From the NCBI RefSeq assembly GCF_003751635.1, contig NZ_RJVI01000001.1, positions 386,000-449,999 of the forward strand: a stretch of 64,000 nucleotides of DNA, written 5' to 3'. A model generated the notes under the pieces. It made no database searches, was not told the origin of the DNA, and saw only the letters and a list, made by a program, of their open reading frames with translations. Source of the stretch: Inmirania thermothiophila (lineage in GTDB: Bacteria; Pseudomonadota; Gammaproteobacteria; DSM-100275). The position numbers and the translations under genes are program-made. Shown one piece after another: positions 9,282 to 20,475 of the stretch (the stretch's first letter is position 1; each line of letters begins with the position of its first letter).

Positions 9282-11795
9282 ATGGCGCTGTTCGGTGCTC
9301 GGAGCAAGGCCCCGGCGGCGGGGCGCCCGGCGGGGGGGCGGCTGGGACTGCCGCTTCTCGGGGCCGCCCTCTGGGCGGGGGCGGGGGCCGCCGCCGCGGC
9401 CGCGGTGCTGCTCGCCGCCGCGCTGGTGGAGGCGCAGGAGCGGGGGGCGCAGGCGGTGCTCGGCGAGGCCGCGGCGCGCGCCCATGCGGGCGCCGTGGCC
9501 GCCTTCCTCGACGGGCCGCGGCGCACCCTGGAGGCGGTGGCGGCCCGCGCCGAGGTGGCGGCGGCCCTCGCCGGCGATGCCGCCGCGCGCGAGGCCATGG
9601 CGCGCCGGCTCGCCGCGGCCTTCCCGGGGGCACGGGTGCGGCTCCTGCCGGCGGGATGGGACCGCCTCGAGGAGGAGGCGAGCCCGCCCTTCGGCTTCGC
9701 CGACCTCGAACTCGTGCGCAGCCTCGAGCGCGGCGGTCCGCTGCCGCCGGTGGAGGTCTACCTCCCGGGCAGGCCGGGGGCGCACTTCGACCTCGCCCGC
9801 GCGGTGCCGGCCCCCGGCGGCGGGGTGGCGGGGGTGGTGCTCGCGGCCTACCCGCAGGAGGCGCTCGCGGCCTTCCTCGGGCGGCTGGAGACGCCGGGCG
9901 GGCGGCTCGAGCTGCACCAGCGCGGCGTCGGCGCGCTCGCCGCGCGCGGCCAGGCCGCAGGCGGCGCGGTCTTCCGCGCCCCCGTCGCGGGGACCGGCTG
10001 GGAGGTGGTGCTGCAGACCCCGGCGGTGGCCTCGGCGGGCCCGGTGCGGCCGCTGGTGCTCGGCGTCGCCGGCGGGGCGGTGGCGGTGATCGCCCTGGTG
10101 GTCTTTGCGCTCCTGCGCGTCCTCGCCGGGGCCATGCGCCGCGACCAGGTGACGATCCTCAACCTCGTGCGCGACCTCCTGGCCCGCCGCCTCGGCACCG
10201 ACTACCCGGTGCGGCTCGCCTCCTCGGCGGTGACCGTGAGCCTGCTCATCGACATGGGCCGCGAGATGGCGGCGCGGACCCCCGCCCCGGCGGCGCGGCC
10301 GGTGCCCGAGCCGAAGCCTGCGGCACCCGCGGTGGAGGAGGTGGCCCCGGCGGCGGTGGCGGTGGAGGAGGAGGTCGCGCCGGTCTTCGGGGAGGCCTCG
10401 GAGGCGGAGGGCGGGAGCCTCGAGCGGGTGCCGGCGAGCATCTTCCGCGCCTACGACATCCGCGGCGTGGTGGGCGAGACCCTGACCCCGGAGATCGTCG
10501 AGGCCATCGGCCGGGCCCTGGGCACGGAGGCCTACGAGCGCGGCCAGCAGTCCCTGGTGGTGGGCCGCGACGGCCGGCTGTCGGGGCCGGAGCTCGCCGA
10601 GGCGCTCATGCGCGGCATCCAGGCCTCGGGCCGCGACGTGGTCGACATCGGCATGGTGCCGACCCCGGTGCTCTACTTCGCCACCCACTACCTCGGCACC
10701 GGCTCGGGGGTGGCGGTGACGGGCAGCCACAACCCGCCGAACTACAACGGCCTCAAGATCATGCTCGCCGAGGAGACCCTGTCGGGGGAGGCGATCCAGG
10801 CCCTGCGCGCCCGCATCGAGTCCGGGGACCTCCTCGCCGGCAGCGGCGCGCGCGAGCGCCGCGAGGTGATCGACGACTACATCGACCGCATCGTCGGCGA
10901 CGTGCGTCCGGCGCGGCCGCTGCGGGTGGTGGTGGACTGCGGCAACGGGGTCGCCGGTGCGGTGGCGCCGCGGCTGCTGCGGGAGCTGGGCTGCGAGGTC
11001 ACCGAGCTCTACTGCGAGGTGGACGGGCGCTTCCCCAACCATCACCCGGACCCGAGCCAGCCGGAGAACCTGCGCGACCTGATCATGGCCGTGCGCCGGC
11101 AGGGCGCGGACCTCGGTCTCGCCTTCGACGGCGACGGCGACCGCCTCGGCGTGGTCGACGGAGGCGGCCGCGTGGTCTGGCCGGACCGGCTGCTGATGCT
11201 CTTCGCCGTGGATCTGCTGCGCCGCCAGCCCGGCGCGGCCGTGATCTACGACGTCAAGTGCAGCCGCCACCTGCGCCGGGTCATCGCCGAGCACGGCGGC
11301 CAGCCGATGATGTGGAAGACCGGGCACTCCCTGATCAAGGCCGCGATGCGCAAGACCGGGGCGCTGCTGGCCGGCGAGATGAGCGGCCACTTCTTCTTCA
11401 AGGAGCGCTGGTTCGGCTTCGACGACGGGCTCTACGCCGCGGCGCGGCTGCTGGAGGTGCTGGCCGCCGATGCGCGCAGCCCCGAGGAGGTCTTCGCCGC
11501 GCTGCCCGACAGCGTGACGACGCCGGAGCTGCGGGTGGACCTGGCGGAGGGGGAGCAGTACGCCTTCATCGATCGGCTCCTCGCCGAGGCGAGCTTCCCC
11601 GAGGCGGAGGTCTCCACCATCGACGGCCTGCGCGCCGACTTCCCGGACGGCTTCGGCCTCGTGCGCGCCTCCAACACCACGCCCTGCCTGGTCCTGCGCT
11701 TCGAGGGCGACAGCCCGCAGGCGCTGCGGCGCATCCAGGAGACCTTCCGCAAGGCGATCCTCGCCGTGCGGCCCGACCTCGAGCTGCCGTTCTGA
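9282..11795 (+). CDS. algC: Membrane-anchored phosphomannomutase/phosphoglucomutase
   Basis: 837 residues. The C-terminal ~460 residues are an AlgC-type alpha-D-phosphohexomutase interconverting mannose- or glucose-1- and 6-phosphates for exopolysaccharide and LPS. Visible sites: phosphoserine Ser482 in TGSHNPP, metal loop D616-G-D-G-D-R621, sugar loop GEMSGH, phosphate loop RASNTTP. The N-terminal ~370 residues hold two membrane helices (about 25-48 and 265-285) flanking an extracytoplasmic domain, then an Ala/Pro/Glu linker; this layout matches the long form of Pseudomonas AlgC. Sits between dut and argB, the usual neighbourhood. Confidence 0.93.
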   Translation: MALFGARSKAPAAGRPAGGRLGLPLLGAALWAGAGAAAAAAVLLAAALVEAQERGAQAVLGEAAARAHAGAVAAFLDGPRRTLEAVAARAEVAAALAGDAAAREAMARRLAAAFPGARVRLLPAGWDRLEEEASPPFGFADLELVRSLERGGPLPPVEVYLPGRPGAHFDLARAVPAPGGGVAGVVLAAYPQEALAAFLGRLETPGGRLELHQRGVGALAARGQAAGGAVFRAPVAGTGWEVVLQTPAVASAGPVRPLVLGVAGGAVAVIALVVFALLRVLAGAMRRDQVTILNLVRDLLARRLGTDYPVRLASSAVTVSLLIDMGREMAARTPAPAARPVPEPKPAAPAVEEVAPAAVAVEEEVAPVFGEASEAEGGSLERVPASIFRAYDIRGVVGETLTPEIVEAIGRALGTEAYERGQQSLVVGRDGRLSGPELAEALMRGIQASGRDVVDIGMVPTPVLYFATHYLGTGSGVAVTGSHNPPNYNGLKIMLAEETLSGEAIQALRARIESGDLLAGSGARERREVIDDYIDRIVGDVRPARPLRVVVDCGNGVAGAVAPRLLRELGCEVTELYCEVDGRFPNHHPDPSQPENLRDLIMAVRRQGADLGLAFDGDGDRLGVVDGGGRVVWPDRLLMLFAVDLLRRQPGAAVIYDVKCSRHLRRVIAEHGGQPMMWKTGHSLIKAAMRKTGALLAGEMSGHFFFKERWFGFDDGLYAAARLLEVLAADARSPEEVFAALPDSVTTPELRVDLAEGEQYAFIDRLLAEASFPEAEVSTIDGLRADFPDGFGLVRASNTTPCLVLRFEGDSPQALRRIQETFRKAILAVRPDLELPF

Positions 11796-13330
<1,535 letters not shown>

Positions 13331-13334
13331 GGCC

Positions 13335-13976
13335 TCAGGGGCGGCGCGGCGCCGCCCGATCTCCCGCGCCGTCGCGCTCCGCGGCGAGCTCGCGGAAGCG
13401 GGCCATCTCGGCCTCGAAGCGCGCGCGCAGCCGCGCCTGCTCCTCGCGCTTGGCGCGGATGAAGGCCTCGTGCTCGGCGATCTGGCGGCGGGTGGCGCCG
13501 ATCTCGCGCCGCAGCGGCTCCGGTACCGCCTCGCCGCCGCGCTCGTGCGCCGCCGCCTGGCGCAGCAGGCGGTCGAGCTGGGCGCGGAGGTTGTCGGCGG
13601 TGCCGGCGGCGACCTGGATCAGCCCCTCGAGGGCGTTCAGGGCCTCGTCGCGGGCGCGCGCGATGTCGGCGAGGCTCGAGTAGGTGGCGAGGAGCCGGCG
13701 GTCGCGCTCGGCCTGCTCGCGCGCCCGCCGCTCGGCCTCCTCGCGGCGGCGCCGCTCGGCCTCGGCGGCGGCGAGCTCCTCCGGCGTCGGGGCGCGCTCG
13801 ATGCGGCGGACGGTCAGCCCCCGCTCGTCGAGCTCCTCGCGCCCGCGGGGCGCGGCCTGGGGCGGCACGGTGTCGCTGTAGTGGACGACGCCGTTCTCGT
13901 CCACCCATTTGTAGAGCTTCGCCGCCCATGCCGGCAGGGCGGTGAGCAGCAGGAGCGCGGCGACGAGGTGCCGCAT
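13335..13976 (-). CDS. Periplasmic DUF4124-containing coiled-coil protein
   Basis: 213 residues. A signal peptide (about residues 1-18, cleavage after PAWAA) is followed by the DUF4124 core KLYKWVDENGVVHYSDTVP (residues ~20-38), common in gammaproteobacterial envelope proteins of unknown role. Residues ~65-205 are highly charged and predicted coiled coil, rich in Glu/Arg/Ala. It precedes pyrE's stop by 12 nt in reverse order and converges with slmA. No catalytic motif is visible. Confidence 0.85.
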   Translation of the reverse strand: MRHLVAALLLLTALPAWAAKLYKWVDENGVVHYSDTVPPQAAPRGREELDERGLTVRRIERAPTPEELAAAEAERRRREEAERRAREQAERDRRLLATYSSLADIARARDEALNALEGLIQVAAGTADNLRAQLDRLLRQAAAHERGGEAVPEPLRREIGATRRQIAEHEAFIRAKREEQARLRARFEAEMARFRELAAERDGAGDRAAPRRP

Positions 13977-13988
13977 CGCGCCCTCCCC

Positions 13989-14630
13989 TCAGTCCGCGCC
14001 GTAGCGGGCGCGGTAGGCGCGGATCGCCGCCACCTCCGCCTCCCGCCCCTCGGCGGCGAGCCAGGCCTCGAGGTGGTCGAGGCGGACGATGCTGATGACC
14101 GGGATCCCCAGGCCCTCCTCCACCTCGGCCACCGCCGAGCGGGGCCCGACGCCGCGCTCCTGGCGGTCGAGGGCGATGAGCACGCCCGCGGGCTCGGCGC
14201 CGAGGCCGCGGATGATGGCCACCGACTCGCGCACCGAGGTGCCGGCGGAGATGACGTCGTCGACGATGAGGACGCGGCCGCGGATGGGGGCGCCCACCAC
14301 CACGCCCCCCTCGCCGTGGTGCTTGGCCTCCTTGCGGTTGAATGCGAAGGGGAGGTCGCGGCCGTGCTCGCGGGCGAGGGCGATGGCGGTGGCGGCGACG
14401 AGGGGGATGCCCTTGTAGGCGGGGCCGAAGAGCATGTCGCAGGCGACGCCGGAGGCGGTCAGGGCGGCGGCGTAGAAGCCGCCGAGCCGCGCGAGCCGCC
14501 CGCCGCTGTCGAACAGCCCGGCGTTGAAGAAGTAGGGCGAGACGCGGCCGGACTTGAGGGTGAACTCGCCGAAGCGGAGGACGCCGCACTCCACGGCGAA
14601 GCGGATGAATGCCTCCTGGTAGTCGCGCAT
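13989..14630 (-). CDS. pyrE: Orotate phosphoribosyltransferase
   Basis: 213 residues. Converts orotate and PRPP to OMP. The PRPP-binding signature [14 protein letters not shown] and the [13 protein letters not shown] flexible catalytic loop are clear; [10 protein letters not shown] marks the type I enzyme. ATG 14630 gives the E. coli-like start [14 protein letters not shown]; the longer frame to 14741 would run into the divergent nuclease gene. Other pyr genes lie at 46-50 kb. Confidence 0.96.
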   Translation of the reverse strand: MRDYQEAFIRFAVECGVLRFGEFTLKSGRVSPYFFNAGLFDSGGRLARLGGFYAAALTASGVACDMLFGPAYKGIPLVAATAIALAREHGRDLPFAFNRKEAKHHGEGGVVVGAPIRGRVLIVDDVISAGTSVRESVAIIRGLGAEPAGVLIALDRQERGVGPRSAVAEVEEGLGIPVISIVRLDHLEAWLAAEGREAEVAAIRAYRARYGAD

Positions 14631-14657
14631 CGTGCCCTGCTCGTCCGGGTCGACCTG

Positions 14658-14664
14658 TATCATA
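14658..14664. promoter_or_regulatory. Bidirectional -10-like element between pyrE and exonuclease III
   Basis: The 61-bp divergent gap contains GTATCATACAC: TATCAT (14658-14663, plus) and TATGAT (complement of 14659-14664, minus) are good -10 hexamers for the nuclease and pyrE respectively, with leaders of about 20 nt. No convincing -35 is seen for either, so this is tentative. Confidence 0.35.
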
Positions 14665-14691
14665 CACGCTGGCCCGGGTGCGGGGGCGGCG

Positions 14692-15471
14692 GTGCGCGTC
14701 ATCACCCTCAACGTCAACGGCATCCGCGCGGCGGTGGGCAAGGGGCTCTACGCGTGGCTCCCGAGCCAGGACGCCGACGTCATCTGCCTGCAGGAGACCA
14801 AGGCCCAGCTCGGGGCGCTGCCGGCGCGCTATCGTACCCTGCCGGGCTATGCGCTGTACGGGTGCGACGCCGAGCGCAAGGGCTACAGCGGGGTGGCGAT
14901 CTTCACCCGCCTGCCCCCGCGCGAGGTGCGCTGCGGCATCGGCTGGGAGGAGGCGGACCGCGAGGGGCGCTATCTGCAGATCGACCTCGGTCCGGTGCGG
15001 GTGGCGTCGGTCTACGTCCCCTCGGGCTCGGCCGGTCCCGAGCGGCAGGAGGCCAAGTACCGCTTCCTGGACGCCTTCCTCGCCTTCCTGCGCCGGCTGC
15101 GCGGCGACGGCCACGAGTACATCCTCTGCGGCGACTGGAACATCGCCCACCGCCCCATCGACCTCGCCAACTGGCGCGGCAACCAGCGCAACTCGGGCTT
15201 CCTGCCCGAGGAGCGGGTTTGGCTCGACCGGGTCTTCGACGAGCTCGGCTTCGTCGACGCCTTCCGCGTCGTCAACCGCGAGCCGGGCCAGTACACCTGG
15301 TGGTCGAACCGCGGGCGGGCGTGGGAGAAGAACGTGGGGTGGCGCATCGACTACCAGATCGTGACGCCGGGCCTGCGCGGGCGCGTGCGCGCCGCCGCCA
15401 TCTACCGCGAGCAGCGCTTCTCCGACCACGCCCCTCTGATCATGGACTACGACCTGGAGGTGCCGGGGTGA
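14692..15471 (+). CDS. xthA: Exodeoxyribonuclease III (AP endonuclease family)
   Basis: 259 residues; E. coli ExoIII has 268. Exonuclease-endonuclease-phosphatase fold enzyme for abasic-site repair. Key residues: Asn in TLNVNGIRA, Glu in CLQETKAQ, the GDWNIAH motif (Asp/Asn) and the catalytic SDHAPL near the C-terminus. GTG 14692 gives the canonical N-terminus; the upstream frame to 14632 overlaps pyrE's start. Its stop overlaps the next gene's GTG. Confidence 0.93.
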   Translation: MRVITLNVNGIRAAVGKGLYAWLPSQDADVICLQETKAQLGALPARYRTLPGYALYGCDAERKGYSGVAIFTRLPPREVRCGIGWEEADREGRYLQIDLGPVRVASVYVPSGSAGPERQEAKYRFLDAFLAFLRRLRGDGHEYILCGDWNIAHRPIDLANWRGNQRNSGFLPEERVWLDRVFDELGFVDAFRVVNREPGQYTWWSNRGRAWEKNVGWRIDYQIVTPGLRGRVRAAAIYREQRFSDHAPLIMDYDLEVPG

Positions 15472-16187
15472 GCCTGCTCGGCGAGGGTGCAGGGCCGGCC
15501 GCGGCCGTGCTCCTGGGGCTCCTCGGCGCCGGCCACTGCGTCGGCATGTGCGGCGGCATCGCCGCCGCGCTGGCCCTCGGCGCCGCCCCCGGGCGGGGCC
15601 CCGCCTGGGTGCTTCAGCTCGGCTACGGGCTCGGCCGGGTGGCGAGCTACGCCGCCGCGGGGGCGGTGGCCGGAGGGCTCGGCGCGACCGCGGCCGAGGC
15701 GGTGACCCTGGATGCGGCGCGGCGCCTGCTCCAGGGGGTGGGCGCGCTCTTCCTCCTCGGGCTGGGGCTCCACCTCGGGGGCTGGTGGGCGGGGCTCGGC
15801 CGTCTCGAGGCCCTCGGTGCGGTGCTGTGGCGGCGGCTGGAGCCCGCCGCGCGCAGGCTGCTGCCGGTGCGCACGCCGATGCAGGCGGTGGCCTGCGGGA
15901 TGGTCTGGGGGTGGATCCCGTGCGGTCTCGTCTACACCGCCCTCGCCGGGGCGCTGGCCGCCGGGGGCGCGGCCGGCGGTGCGGTGTGGATGGCGGCCTT
16001 CGGCCTCGGGACCCTGCCGGCGACGCTGGCGGCGGGGCTCGCCGGGCGCGGGGTCGCGGCGTTCCTGGCGCGGCCCGCGGTGCGCACGGCGGCGGCGCTG
16101 GCGGTGATGGGGCTCGGGCTTGCCGGGCTCGCCGCGGCCGCGGGCTGGCTCCCGGGCCCCGGTCACGCCGGTCACGGCGGCGGCTGA
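15468..16187 (+). CDS. DsbD/TauE-superfamily membrane protein (COG2836 type)
   Basis: 239 residues with about six membrane helices. The N-terminal GLLGAGHCVGMCGGI motif and the internal WGWIPCGLVYTAL motif are the cysteine/proline signatures of the family annotated as sulfite exporter TauE/SafE or UreH-like (PF13386), related to CcdA/DsbD thiol-redox transporters. Members often accompany copper handling or cbb3 oxidase maturation, but no such genes are adjacent, so the substrate is unknown. The C-terminus is short and His/Gly-rich. GTG 15468 overlaps the nuclease stop. Confidence 0.82.
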   Translation: MSLLGEGAGPAAAVLLGLLGAGHCVGMCGGIAAALALGAAPGRGPAWVLQLGYGLGRVASYAAAGAVAGGLGATAAEAVTLDAARRLLQGVGALFLLGLGLHLGGWWAGLGRLEALGAVLWRRLEPAARRLLPVRTPMQAVACGMVWGWIPCGLVYTALAGALAAGGAAGGAVWMAAFGLGTLPATLAAGLAGRGVAAFLARPAVRTAAALAVMGLGLAGLAAAAGWLPGPGHAGHGGG

Positions 16188-16193
16188 GGGCGC

Positions 16194-16805
16194 TCAGCCG
16201 CCCCCGTCGCGGCGCACGCGGTAGAGGGCGATCTCGCCGAGGAGGTTGGGCAGCAGGCGCATCCAGGGGCGCTCGCGGTGGCGTGTGTCCACCATCGCCC
16301 GCTGCAGGATGGCCCAGCCGCGCTCGCGGCACAGGGCCTCGAAGTCGCGCACGGTGCAGAGGTGGATGTTGGCGGTCTCGTACCACTGCGCCGGCAGCGC
16401 CCCGGTGACCGGCATGCGCCCGCGCAGGGCGAGCTGGGCCCGCACCCGCCAGTGGCCGAAGTTGGGGAAGGTGACGATGCCCTGGCGGCCGACCCGCATC
16501 ATCTCCGCCAGCAGGCGGTGGGGGTAGCGCACCGCCTGCAGGGTCTGGGTCATGACCACGTAGTCGAAGGCGTCGTCGTCGAAGTCGGCGAGCCCCGCGT
16601 CGAGGTCGCGCTGGATGACGTTGACCCCGCGCTCGATGCAGCGGGCGACGCTCTCGTCGTCGATCTCGATGCCGTAGCCGCTCACCCCGCGCGTGCGGCC
16701 CAGGTGCTCGAGCAGGGTGCCGTCGCCGCAGCCGAGATCGAGCACCCGGCTGCCGGGCTCGATCCACTCGCTGATGGTGGCCAGGTCCGGCCGCAGCGCG
16801 GTCAC
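16194..16805 (-). CDS. metW: Methionine biosynthesis protein MetW
   Basis: 203 residues. Class I methyltransferase fold with [15 protein letters not shown] (SAM motif I) and the MetW-specific stretches [14 protein letters not shown] and [16 protein letters not shown]. MetW is paired with MetX in proteobacteria and is needed for, or stimulates, homoserine acylation. GTG 16805 overlaps the metX TGA in a GTGA junction, indicating coupling. Converges with the TauE-like gene 6 nt away. Confidence 0.95.
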   Translation of the reverse strand: MTALRPDLATISEWIEPGSRVLDLGCGDGTLLEHLGRTRGVSGYGIEIDDESVARCIERGVNVIQRDLDAGLADFDDDAFDYVVMTQTLQAVRYPHRLLAEMMRVGRQGIVTFPNFGHWRVRAQLALRGRMPVTGALPAQWYETANIHLCTVRDFEALCRERGWAILQRAMVDTRHRERPWMRLLPNLLGEIALYRVRRDGGG

Positions 16806-17968
16806 GCCCCCACCTCCTCGGCCACCCGCGCCAGGTAGCCGCGCAGGATGCGGTGGTAGTGCGGGATGGGCATGAGGAAGGCGTCGTGGCCGTGGTGGGC
16901 CTCGATCTCGGCGTAGCTCACCTCGCGCCCGGCGTCGAGCAGGGCCTTGACGATCTCGCGCGAGCGCGCCGGGGCGAAGCGCCAGTCCGAGGTGAAGGAG
17001 AGCACGAGGAAGCGGGCGCGGGCGCGGCGCAGGGCCTCGGCGAGGTCGTCGCCGTGGTCGGCGGCGGGGTCGAAGTAGTCCAGGGCCTTGGTCATGAGCA
17101 GGTAGGTGTTGGCGTCGAAGCGCTCGACGAAGCGCGCCCCCTGGTAGCGCAGGTAGCTCTCCACCTGGAACTCGACGTCGAAGCCGTAGCCGATGCGGCC
17201 CGCGCGCAGCTCGCGCCCGAACTTCGCGCGCATGACGTCGTCGGAGAGGTAGGTGATGTGGCCCAGCATGCGCGCCAGCGCGAGCCCCCGCCGCGGCACC
17301 ACGCCGTGCTCGTAGAAGCGGCCGCCGTGGAAGTCGGGGTCGGCGAAGATGGCCTGGCGCGCCACCTCGTTGAAGGCGATGTTCTGGGCCGAGAGCTTGG
17401 GGGCGGCGGCGATGACCACGGCGTGGCGCACCCGCTGCGGCTGGTCGATGGCCCACTGCAGCGCCTGCATGCCGCCGAGGCTGCCCCCCACCACCGCGGC
17501 CCAGCGCTCGATCCCCAGGCGGTCGGCGAGCCGTGCCTGGCTCGCCACCCAGTCCGGCACGGTGACGATGGGGAAGTCCGGCCCGTAGGGACGGCCGGTC
17601 TCGGGATTCGTGCTGGCGGGGCCGGTGGAGCCCGCGCAGCCGCCCAGGTTGTTGAGGCTGACCACGAAGAAGCGCCGGGTGTCGATGGGCTTGCCCGGAC
17701 CGATGCAGTTGTCCCACCAGCCGGGCTTGCGGTCCTCGGGGCCGTGGTAGCCGGCGGCGTGGTGATCGCCGGAGAGGGCGTGGCAGACGAGGACGGCGTT
17801 GGTGCGCGCGGCGTTGAGCTCGCCGTAGGTCTCGTAGACGAGCTCGTAGGGGCCGATGCTGCGGCCGCAGCGAAGCGGCAGCGGCTCCTCGAAGCGCATC
17901 CGCTGCGGCGTGACGATGCCGACCGATCCGGCCGACGGCTGGCTGTGCTTCCCGGCTGCAGGGTCCAT
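16802..17968 (-). CDS. metX: Homoserine O-acyltransferase MetX
   Basis: 388 residues, alpha/beta hydrolase. Acylates homoserine to start methionine synthesis. Nucleophile elbow [12 protein letters not shown], the oxyanion segment [13 protein letters not shown] and the C-terminal Asp/His region [14 protein letters not shown] complete the triad. Proteobacterial MetX paired with MetW commonly prefers succinyl-CoA over acetyl-CoA; the specificity cannot be settled here. ATG 17968 chosen over the open frame to 18067. No SAM riboswitch is visible in the 49-bp gap upstream. Confidence 0.95.
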   Translation of the reverse strand: MDPAAGKHSQPSAGSVGIVTPQRMRFEEPLPLRCGRSIGPYELVYETYGELNAARTNAVLVCHALSGDHHAAGYHGPEDRKPGWWDNCIGPGKPIDTRRFFVVSLNNLGGCAGSTGPASTNPETGRPYGPDFPIVTVPDWVASQARLADRLGIERWAAVVGGSLGGMQALQWAIDQPQRVRHAVVIAAAPKLSAQNIAFNEVARQAIFADPDFHGGRFYEHGVVPRRGLALARMLGHITYLSDDVMRAKFGRELRAGRIGYGFDVEFQVESYLRYQGARFVERFDANTYLLMTKALDYFDPAADHGDDLAEALRRARARFLVLSFTSDWRFAPARSREIVKALLDAGREVSYAEIEAHHGHDAFLMPIPHYHRILRGYLARVAEEVGA

Positions 17969-18017
17969 GGGAACCGGCAAGTCTAGAGGCGGGATCGGCC
18001 GGCGCGCAACCGCGCCC

Positions 18018-18302
18018 TCACGGGCGCGCCCACGCCGGGAGACGGCGCGGCGCGACGATGCGCACACGTTTGTCCCGCGCGCCGGCCCCGGCGAGGATCT
18101 CCACCTGGCGGCGCGGCACGCCGAAGGCCTCGGCCAGGAGCTCGGCGAGGGCGGCGTTGGCCCGTCCGTCCGCGGGCGGTGCGCTCACCCGCACCCGCAG
18201 CCGCTCCCCCTCCGGGCCCACCACGGCGGTGCGGCTCGCCCGCGGCTGCACCCGCACCGCCAGCACGAGGTCGTCGCCTTCCCGGCGCAGCCAGGCGCTC
18301 AT
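18018..18302 (-). CDS. yggU: DUF167 / YggU family protein
   Basis: 94 residues, the normal length. Small conserved protein of unknown function with the family signature [20 protein letters not shown] and [16 protein letters not shown] 18302 overlaps the yggT stop by 4 nt (ATGA), placing it at the end of yggS-proC-yggT-yggU, a gene order conserved from pseudomonads to enterics. Confidence 0.92.
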   Translation of the reverse strand: MSAWLRREGDDLVLAVRVQPRASRTAVVGPEGERLRVRVSAPPADGRANAALAELLAEAFGVPRRQVEILAGAGARDKRVRIVAPRRLPAWARP

Positions 18303-18862
18303 CCGGCGAGCGCGAGCAGCGGCGGCAGGATCAGCCGCTTGGCCAGCTCCAGGGCGATCATCGCCACCAGGGGCGAGAAGTCGATCCCCCCCGCCACCGG
18401 CACGAAGCGCCGGATCGGCCTGAGGACCGGTTCGGTGAGGCTGTGCAGGAGCGAGGTCAGGGGGTTGTGCAGCCCCGGGTTGACCCAGGAGAGGACCGCC
18501 TGGATGAGGATGGCGAAGAAGAAGACGTTGATGGCGAGCCGCACGAGCTCGGCGAGGCTCACCGCGAGCAGGGCGCCCACCGGGAGCGGCCCGCCGCGCA
18601 GGAGGACGATGAGGGCGAGGGCGGCGAACTGCACCGCCAGCATCAGCACCAGCGCGGCGAGGTCGATGCCGCCGAGCGGAGGGACGATGCGGCGCAGCGG
18701 GCGCAGCGGCGGGCTGGTGATCCGCACCAGGAACTGGCTCAGGGGGTTGTAGAAGTCGGCCCGCACCCAGGCGAGGAGGAAGCGCAGCATGAGGGCGAGG
18801 ACGTAGAGCCCGGCCACGGTCTGGATGAGGAACTCCAGCGGCGAGGCCAGATACGGGTTCAC
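18299..18862 (-). CDS. yggT: YggT family membrane protein
   Basis: 187 residues with two tandem copies of the YggT unit (about 1-95 and 96-187), each with two membrane helices and a conserved polar segment: NPLSQFLVRITSPPLRPLRR then NPLTSLLHSLTEPVLRPIRR. Integral inner-membrane protein; roles in osmotic tolerance or division have been proposed for relatives but not proven. GTG 18862 overlaps the proC stop (GTGA). Confidence 0.93.
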   Translation of the reverse strand: MNPYLASPLEFLIQTVAGLYVLALMLRFLLAWVRADFYNPLSQFLVRITSPPLRPLRRIVPPLGGIDLAALVLMLAVQFAALALIVLLRGGPLPVGALLAVSLAELVRLAINVFFFAILIQAVLSWVNPGLHNPLTSLLHSLTEPVLRPIRRFVPVAGGIDFSPLVAMIALELAKRLILPPLLALAG

Positions 18863-19692
18863 CGCCCCTCCCCCCCGAGGATGCGGCCGAGCTCCTCGGC
18901 GCGGTCGCGGGCCGCGGTGACGGCGCGGGCGACGATCTCGCCGAGGCCGGCCTCGGCGAAGACGCGAAGCGCCGCCTCCGTGGTGCCGCCCGGCGAGGTC
19001 ACCCGCGCTCGCAGCACCGCGGGGTCCTCGCCGCTGGCGAGCGCCATCTTGGCCGCGCCGTAGGCGGTCTCGAGGGTGAGGAGGCGGGCCTGCTCCGGCG
19101 TCAGCCCCAGCCGCACCCCCGCCGCCTCCAGGCACTCCATGAGGAGGAAGAAGTAGGCCGGACCGCTGCCCGAGAGGGCGGTGACCGCATCCAGCAGCGC
19201 CTCCTCCTCGACCCACAGGGTGACCCCCACGGCGCGCAACACGGACTCGGCGACCTCGCGCTGGGCCGCGCTCACCAGGGGGTTGGCGTAGAGGGCGGTG
19301 GCCCCGCTCTGCACCAGCGCCGGGGTGTTGGGCATGGTGCGCACCACCGGCACCTCGCCGCCGAGCCAGCGGCGGATGTCGGGCTCGCGCACGCCGGCGG
19401 CGATGGAGATCACCAGCGGGCGGCGGGCCTGCACCACCGGGGCGAGGCCCTCGGCCACCGCGCGCAGCACCTGCGGCTTGACCGCGAGTACCACGACCGC
19501 GGCGTCCGCCGCCGCCTCGGTGTTGTCGGCGTGGACGGCGACCCCGTAGTCGGCGGCCAGCGCCGCCCGCTTCTCGGCGCTGGGGTCGGCGACGCGGATG
19601 CGCGCCGCCGGGTGGCCGTCGGCGACGAGGCCGCCGACCAGGCTGCGGGCCATGTTGCCGCCGCCGATGAAGGCGAGGACCGGCTGCTCCAT
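18859..19692 (-). CDS. proC: Pyrroline-5-carboxylate reductase
   Basis: 277 residues. Last step of proline synthesis, NAD(P)H-dependent. N-terminal dinucleotide fold FIGGGNMARSLVGG, the VLAVKPQVL and RTMPNTPALV motifs, and the C-terminal dimer signature SGSGPAYFFLLMECLEAAGV...TSPGGTTEAAL. ATG 19692 is immediately downstream of a good promoter (see 19700-19728) with essentially no leader. Confidence 0.97.
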   Translation of the reverse strand: MEQPVLAFIGGGNMARSLVGGLVADGHPAARIRVADPSAEKRAALAADYGVAVHADNTEAAADAAVVVLAVKPQVLRAVAEGLAPVVQARRPLVISIAAGVREPDIRRWLGGEVPVVRTMPNTPALVQSGATALYANPLVSAAQREVAESVLRAVGVTLWVEEEALLDAVTALSGSGPAYFFLLMECLEAAGVRLGLTPEQARLLTLETAYGAAKMALASGEDPAVLRARVTSPGGTTEAALRVFAEAGLGEIVARAVTAARDRAEELGRILGGEGR

Positions 19693-19699
19693 GGCGGCG

Positions 19700-19728
19700 A
19701 AGATACTGGAGGGGCGCGCGCGCGACAA
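19700..19728 (-). promoter_or_regulatory. proC promoter, predicted leaderless
   Basis: On the minus strand TTGTCG (complement of 19723-19728), a 17-nt spacer and TATCTT (complement of 19700-19705) form a sigma-70-like promoter. The expected transcription start is at or 1-2 nt before the proC ATG at 19692, so the message would have no Shine-Dalgarno region. Confidence 0.5.
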
Positions 19729-19742
19729 CCGCGCCGGCGCCG

Positions 19743-20453
19743 TCAGCGGCGCGGGCGGAGGCCGAAGATGGCGGTGCCGATGCGGACCACGGTGGCGCCC
19801 TCGGCCACCGCGGCCTCGAGGTCGTCGCTCATGCCCATGGAGAGGGTGTCGAGGGCGAGGCCCCGGGCGCGCAGCCCCTCCAGGAGCTCGCGCAGGCGGC
19901 GGAAGGGGCGCCGCTGGGCCTCGGGGTCGTCGCAAGGGGCGGGGATGGCCATGAGCCCGCGCAGGCGCAGCCGCGGCAGCCTCGCCACCGCCTCGGCGAG
20001 CGCCGGCAGCGCCTCGGGGCTGCAGCCGGACTTGGTGGCCTCGCCGCTGACGTTGACCTGGATGCAGACCTCGAGCGGCGGGAGCCCCTGCGGGCGCTGG
20101 GCGGAGAGGCGCTCGGCCACCTTGATGCGGTCGACGCCGTGGACCCAGTGGAAGCGGGCGGCGATGGCGCGGGTCTTGTTGGACTGGATGGGGCCGATGA
20201 AGTGCCAGACGAGATCGCGCCCGGCCAGGGCGTCGATCTTGCCCGCCGCCTCCTGGACGTAGCTCTCGCCGAAGTCGCGCTGGCCGGCATCGGCGGCCGC
20301 CGCCACCGCCTCGGCGGGGTGGGTCTTGCTCACCGCCACGAGCCGGATCGCCGCGGGGTCCCGTCCGGCCGCGGCGGCGGCCGCGGCGATGCGGGCGCGT
20401 ACCCGTTCAAGGCCCGCTCTGATATGCTCGAAGTCCTGCACGGATCCCGACAT
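19743..20453 (-). CDS. yggS: YggS/PROSC family PLP-binding protein
   Basis: 236 residues. Alanine-racemase-like single-domain barrel that binds pyridoxal phosphate and takes part in vitamin B6 homeostasis. The PLP lysine lies in [38 protein letters not shown] and the phosphate-binding [12 protein letters not shown] with VRIGTAIFG are conserved. ATG 20453 fits the family N-terminus. Heads the minus-strand cluster, back to back with pilT; the 50-bp gap to proC holds the proC promoter. Confidence 0.95.
   Translation of the reverse strand: MSGSVQDFEHIRAGLERVRARIAAAAAAAGRDPAAIRLVAVSKTHPAEAVAAAADAGQRDFGESYVQEAAGKIDALAGRDLVWHFIGPIQSNKTRAIAARFHWVHGVDRIKVAERLSAQRPQGLPPLEVCIQVNVSGEATKSGCSPEALPALAEAVARLPRLRLRGLMAIPAPCDDPEAQRRPFRRLRELLEGLRARGLALDTLSMGMSDDLEAAVAEGATVVRIGTAIFGLRPRR
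20420..20428 (+). promoter_or_regulatory. Extended -10 element for pilT
   Basis: TGATATGCT provides a TGn-extended -10 (TATGCT at 20423-20428) within the 5' end of yggS and about 48 nt before the pilT ATG. A -35 is not evident, as expected for extended -10 promoters. Weak but plausible. Confidence 0.35.
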
Positions 20454-20475
20454 CTTCGTCGCCACGGGGGGAGAG

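Noticed and set aside
17969-18017. SAM riboswitch upstream of metX
   Set aside because: The gap is only 49 bp and shows no conserved riboswitch core; metX is more likely read through from upstream genes.
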